Of a stretch of DNA of 64,000 bases, positions 59,201 through 64,000 are shown piece by piece. The position numbers were made by a program, and so were the translations under genes. The DNA is from Bugula neritina. Lineage: Eukaryota > Bryozoa > Gymnolaemata > Cheilostomatida > Bugulidae. Every line of letters starts with the position of its first letter. Positions within the stretch are counted from its first letter, which is position 1. Below the pieces are notes generated by a model. That model searched no databases and was not told where the DNA came from. It was given only the letters and a program-made list of their open reading frames with translations. The stretch spans positions 1,240,001-1,304,000 of the forward strand of contig CAXIUT010000183.1 of NCBI GenBank assembly GCA_964035545.1, written 5' to 3'.

Positions 59201-62200
59201 ACATACTGAAATATACTGCAACATACTGAAATACACTGCTACATACTGAAATATACTGCAACATACTGCAACATACTGCAATACACTGTAAAATACTGAA
59301 ATACACTGCAACATACTACAACATATTGAAATACACTGCAACACATTGAAATACACTGCAACTTATCGAATATATGGAAAACTACTGAAATATACTGTAA
59401 CGCATTGAAAAAGACTGCAACATACTGAAATATATTGCGACACATTGCAATATACTGTAATATACTGAAAAATGCTGTATCACACTGAAATATACTGCAA
59501 TTCGCTGAAATATACTGCAACATACTGAAATACACCGCAACATCCTACAACATACTAAAATACACTGTAACATTTCGAAATACACTGCAACACATTGAAT
59601 TATACTGCAACATAACGAAATATATGGTAAACTACTGAAATATATTTTAACAAATTGAAAAATACTGCAACATACTGAAATATACTGTAACACACTGAAG
59701 TATACTGCAACATACTGAAATACACTGTAACATACTGAAATATACTGCAACATACTGAAATACACTGCTACATACTGAAACATACTGCAACGTACTGCAA
59801 CATACTGCAGCATACTGAAATACACTGTAACATACTGAAATACACTGCAACATACTACCACATATTGAAATACACTGCAACACATGGAAATGTACTGCAA
59901 CATACCGAAATATATGGTAAACTACTAAAATATACTGTAACACATTGAAAAATACTGCAACATACTGAAATATACTGCGACACCTAGCAATATACTGTAA
60001 CATACTGAAATATGCTCTAGCACACTGAAATACAATGCAACTTACTGAAATATACTGCAACATACTGAAATACACTGCAACATCCTACAATATGCTGAAA
60101 TACACAGTAACATATTGAAATACACTGCAACATATTGAAATATACTGCAACACATTGAAATATACTGCGACATACCTAAATATACGGTAATATACTGAAA
60201 TATACTGTAACACATTTTAAAAATACTGCAACATACTGAAATATACTGTAACACACCGAAATATACTGCAACATACTGAAATACACTGTAACATACTGAA
60301 ATACACTGCTACATACTGAAATATACTGCAACATACTGCAACATACTGAAATACACAGTAACATACTGAAATAAACTGCAACATACTGAAATACACTGCT
60401 ACATACTGAAATATGCTGCAACATACTGCAACATACTGAAATAAACTGCAACATACTACAACATATTGAAATACACTGCAACACATTGAAATATACTGCA
60501 TCATACCTAAATATACGGTAATATACTGAAATTCACTGTAACGCATTGCAAAATACTGCAACATACTGAAATTCACTGCGACACACTGAAATACGCTGCA
60601 AAATACTACAACATACTGAAATAAACTGTAACATATTGAAATACACTGCAACACATTGAAAAATACTGCAACATACTGAAATTTACTGTAACACACTGAA
60701 ATATACTGCAACATACTGAAATACACTGTAACATACTGAAATATACTGCAACATACTGAAATACACTGCTACATACTGAAATATACTGCAACATACTGCA
60801 ACATACTGCAATACACTGTAACATACTGAAATACACTGCAACATACTACAACATATTGAAATACACTGCAACACATTGAAATACACTGCAACTTACCGAA
60901 TATATGGTAAACTACTGAAATATACTGTAACGCATTGAAAAATACTGCAACATACTGAAATATATTGCGACACATTGCAATATACTGTAACATACTGAAA
61001 AATGCTGTAGCACACTGAAATATACTGCAATTCACTGAAATATACTGCAACATACTGAAATACACCGCAACATCCTACAACATACTGAAATACTTTGTAA
61101 CATATTGAAATACACTGCAACACATTGAAATATACTGCAACATAACGAAATATATGGTAAACTAATGAAATATATTTTAACACATTGAAAAATACTGCAA
61201 CATACTGAAATATATTTTAACACATTGAAAAATACTGCAACATACTGAAATACACTGCAACACATTGAAATATACTGCAACATACCGAAATATATGGTAA
61301 ACTACTGAAATATACTGTAACACATTGAAAAATACTGCAACATACTGAAATACACTGTAACATACTGAAATAAACTGCAACATACTACAACATATTGAAA
61401 TACACTGCAACAAATTGAAATATACTGCAACATACCTAAATATACGGTAATATACTGAAATTCACTGTAACGCATTGCAAAATACTGCAACATACTGAAA
61501 TTCACTGCGACACACTGAAATACGCTGCAAAATACTACAACATACTGAAATAAACTGTAACATATTGAAATACACTGCAACACATTGAAATATACTGCAA
61601 CATAACAAAATATATGGTAAACTACTGAAATAGACTTTAACACATTGAAAAATACTGCAACATACTGAAATACACTGTAACATACTGAAATATACTGCAA
61701 CATACTGAAATACACTGCTACATACTGAAATATACTGCAACGTACTGCAACATACTCCAGCATACTGAAATACACTGTAACATACTGAAATACACTGTAA
61801 CATAATGAAGTACACTGCAACACATTGAAATATACTGCAACATGCCAAAATATATGGTAAACAACTGAAATATACTTTAACACATTGAAAAATACTGCAA
61901 CATACTGAAATATACTGCGACACTTTGCAATATACTGTAACATACCGAAATATGCTCTAGCACACTGAAATACACTGCAACTCACTGAAATATACTGCAA
62001 CATACTGAAATACACTGTGACATCCTGAAATATACTGCAACATTCTGAAATACACTGCTACATACTGAAATATACTGCAACATACTGCAACATACTGAAA
62101 TACACTGCAACATACTACAACATACTGAAATACGCTGCAACACATTGAAATATACTGCAACATACCTAAATATACGGTAATATACCGAAATATACTGTAA

Positions 62201-64000
62201 CGCATTGCAAAATAATGCAACATACTGAAATACACTGCGACACACTGAAATACGCTGCAAAATACTACAACATACTGAAATAAACTGTAACACATTGAAA
62301 TACACTGCAAAACATTGAAAAATAATGCAATATACTGAAATATACTGTAACACACTGAAATATACTGCAACATACTGAAATACACTGTAACATACTGAAA
62401 TATACTGTAACATACTGCAACATACTGAAATACACTGTAACATACTGAGATACACTGCCGCATACTGCAACATATTGACCTACACTGCAACACATTGAAA
62501 TATATTGCAACTTATCGAATATATGGAAAACTACTGAAATTTACTGTAACGCATTGAAAAAGACTGCAACATACTGAAATATATTGCGACACATTGCAAT
62601 ATACTGTTATATACTGAAAAATGCTGTATCACACTGAAATATACTGCAATTCGCTGAAATATACTGCAACATACTGAAATACACCGCAACATCCTACAAC
62701 ATACTAAAATACACTGTAACATTTCGAAATACACTGCAACACATTGAATTATACTGCAACATAACGAAATATATGGTAAACTACTGAAATATATTTTAAC
62801 AAATTGAAAAATACTGCAACATACTGAAATATACTGTAGCACACTGAAGTATACTGCAACATACTGAAATACACTGTAACATACTGAAATATACTGCAAC
62901 ATACTGAAATACACTGCTACATACTGAAATATACTGCAACGTACTGCAACATACTGCAGCATACTGAAATACACTGCGACACACTGAAATACGCTGCAAA
63001 ATACTACAACATACTGAAATAAACTGTAACATGTTGAAATACACTGCAACACATTGAAAAATACTGCAACATACTGAAATATACTGTAACACACTGAAAT
63101 ATACTGCAACATACTGAAATACACTGTAACATACTGAAATATACTGCAACATACTGAAATACACTGCTACATACTGAAATATACTGCAACATACTGCAAT
63201 ACACTGTAAAATACTGAAATACACTGCAACATACTACAACATATTGAAATACACTGCAACACATTGAAATACACTGCAACTTATCGAATATATGGAAAAC
63301 TACTGAAATATACTGTAACGCATTGAAAAAGACTGCAACATACTGAAATATATTGCGACACATTGCAATATACTGTAATATACTGAAAAATGCTGTATCA
63401 CACTGAAATATACTGCAATTCGCTGAAATATACTGCAACATACTGAAATACACCGCAACATCCTACAACATACTAAAATACACTGTAACATTTCGAAATA
63501 CACTGCAACACATTGAATTATACTGCAACATAACGAAATATATGGTAAACTACTGAAATATATTTTAACAAATTGAAAAATACTGCAACATACTGAAATA
63601 TACTGTAACACACTGAAGTATACTGCAACATACTGAAATACACTGTAACATACTGAAATATACTGCAACATACTGAAATACACTGCTACATACTGAAACA
63701 TACTGCAACGTACTGCAACATACTGCAGCATACTGAAATACACTGTAACATACTGAAATACACTGCAACATACTACCACATATTGAAATACACTGCAACA
63801 CATTGAAATGTACTGCAACATACCGAAATATATGGTAAACTACTAAAATATACTGTAACACATTGAAAAATACTGCAACATACTGAAGTATACTGCGACA
63901 CCTAGCAATATACTGTAACATACTGAAATATGCTCTAGCACACTGAAATACAATGCAACTTACTGAAATATACTGCAACATACTGAAATACACTGCAACA
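56261..64000. repeat. Satellite array, segment 4 (continues past right edge)
   Basis: This is the same satellite to the end of the window. It includes the 1,869-bp tandem pair. A section at 61.8-62.5 kb has more one-off variants, such as TACACTGTGACATCCTG and TATTGACCTACACTG. A 59.4-60.1 kb block recurs at 63.3-64.0 kb (offset 3,918 bp). No gene is visible, and the array boundary is not reached. Confidence 0.96.
57964..59832. repeat. 1,869-bp tandem repeat, unit 2, without the LINE
   Basis: Partner of 55711-57963. It preserves the uninterrupted LINE target at 58129/58130. The match ends near 59832, where AACATACTG replaces AACATATTG. Confidence 0.82.

Noticed and set aside
4181-64000. CRISPR array
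   Set aside because: There is no alternation of constant repeat and unique spacer. The DNA is continuous 10/20-bp tandem repeat, with animal transposons inside.
4181-64000. Telomeric repeat array
   Set aside because: No TTAGGG, TTAGG or similar G-rich telomere unit is present, and the 10-bp unit does not resemble one.

Overview
This window comes from an animal genome, very probably an aquatic invertebrate. The evidence is three kinds of transposable element: a BEL/Pao LTR retrotransposon (a group known only from metazoans), a 5'-truncated CR1/L2-style LINE, and a TA-flanked MITE. No bacterial operons, tRNA, rRNA or CRISPR arrays are visible. I cannot name the species from the sequence.

Layout. 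Bases 1-4180 hold most of a BEL/Pao element on the minus strand: a 451-bp LTR (3730-4180), then one uninterrupted reading frame of 1,235 codons that starts at 3706 and runs off the left edge. It carries a Gag (DUF1759-like) region, zinc knuckles, an aspartic protease (DUF1758-like) and the RNase H-type region, and it enters the segment before the integrase. The reverse transcriptase core is missing.

From 4181 to the right edge, almost everything is one satellite array of about 58 kb. The elementary unit is 10 bp, paired as a 20-bp dimer (ATACTGAAAT + ATACTGCAAC and close variants). It is organised into higher-order repeats (HORs) at several scales: 540 bp, 1,272 bp, 1,869 bp, 1,979 bp, a 6.2-kb spaced copy, and two adjacent copies of about 10.7 kb. 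Three foreign sequences interrupt the array: a solo LTR identical to the BEL/Pao LTR (11966-12416), a 755-bp MITE (51617-52371) and a LINE 3' end (55877-56260). Each sits at a site whose empty version exists elsewhere in the array, so the junctions can be read to the base.

The long minus-strand open frames in the array (up to 358 codons) come from the repeat unit having no stop codon on that strand. I do not annotate them as genes. The only protein-coding sequence I support belongs to transposable elements. The main interest is how the array is built: its strict 10-bp register, its nested HORs, the relative dates given by the three insertions, and an intact BEL/Pao frame that lacks reverse transcriptase.
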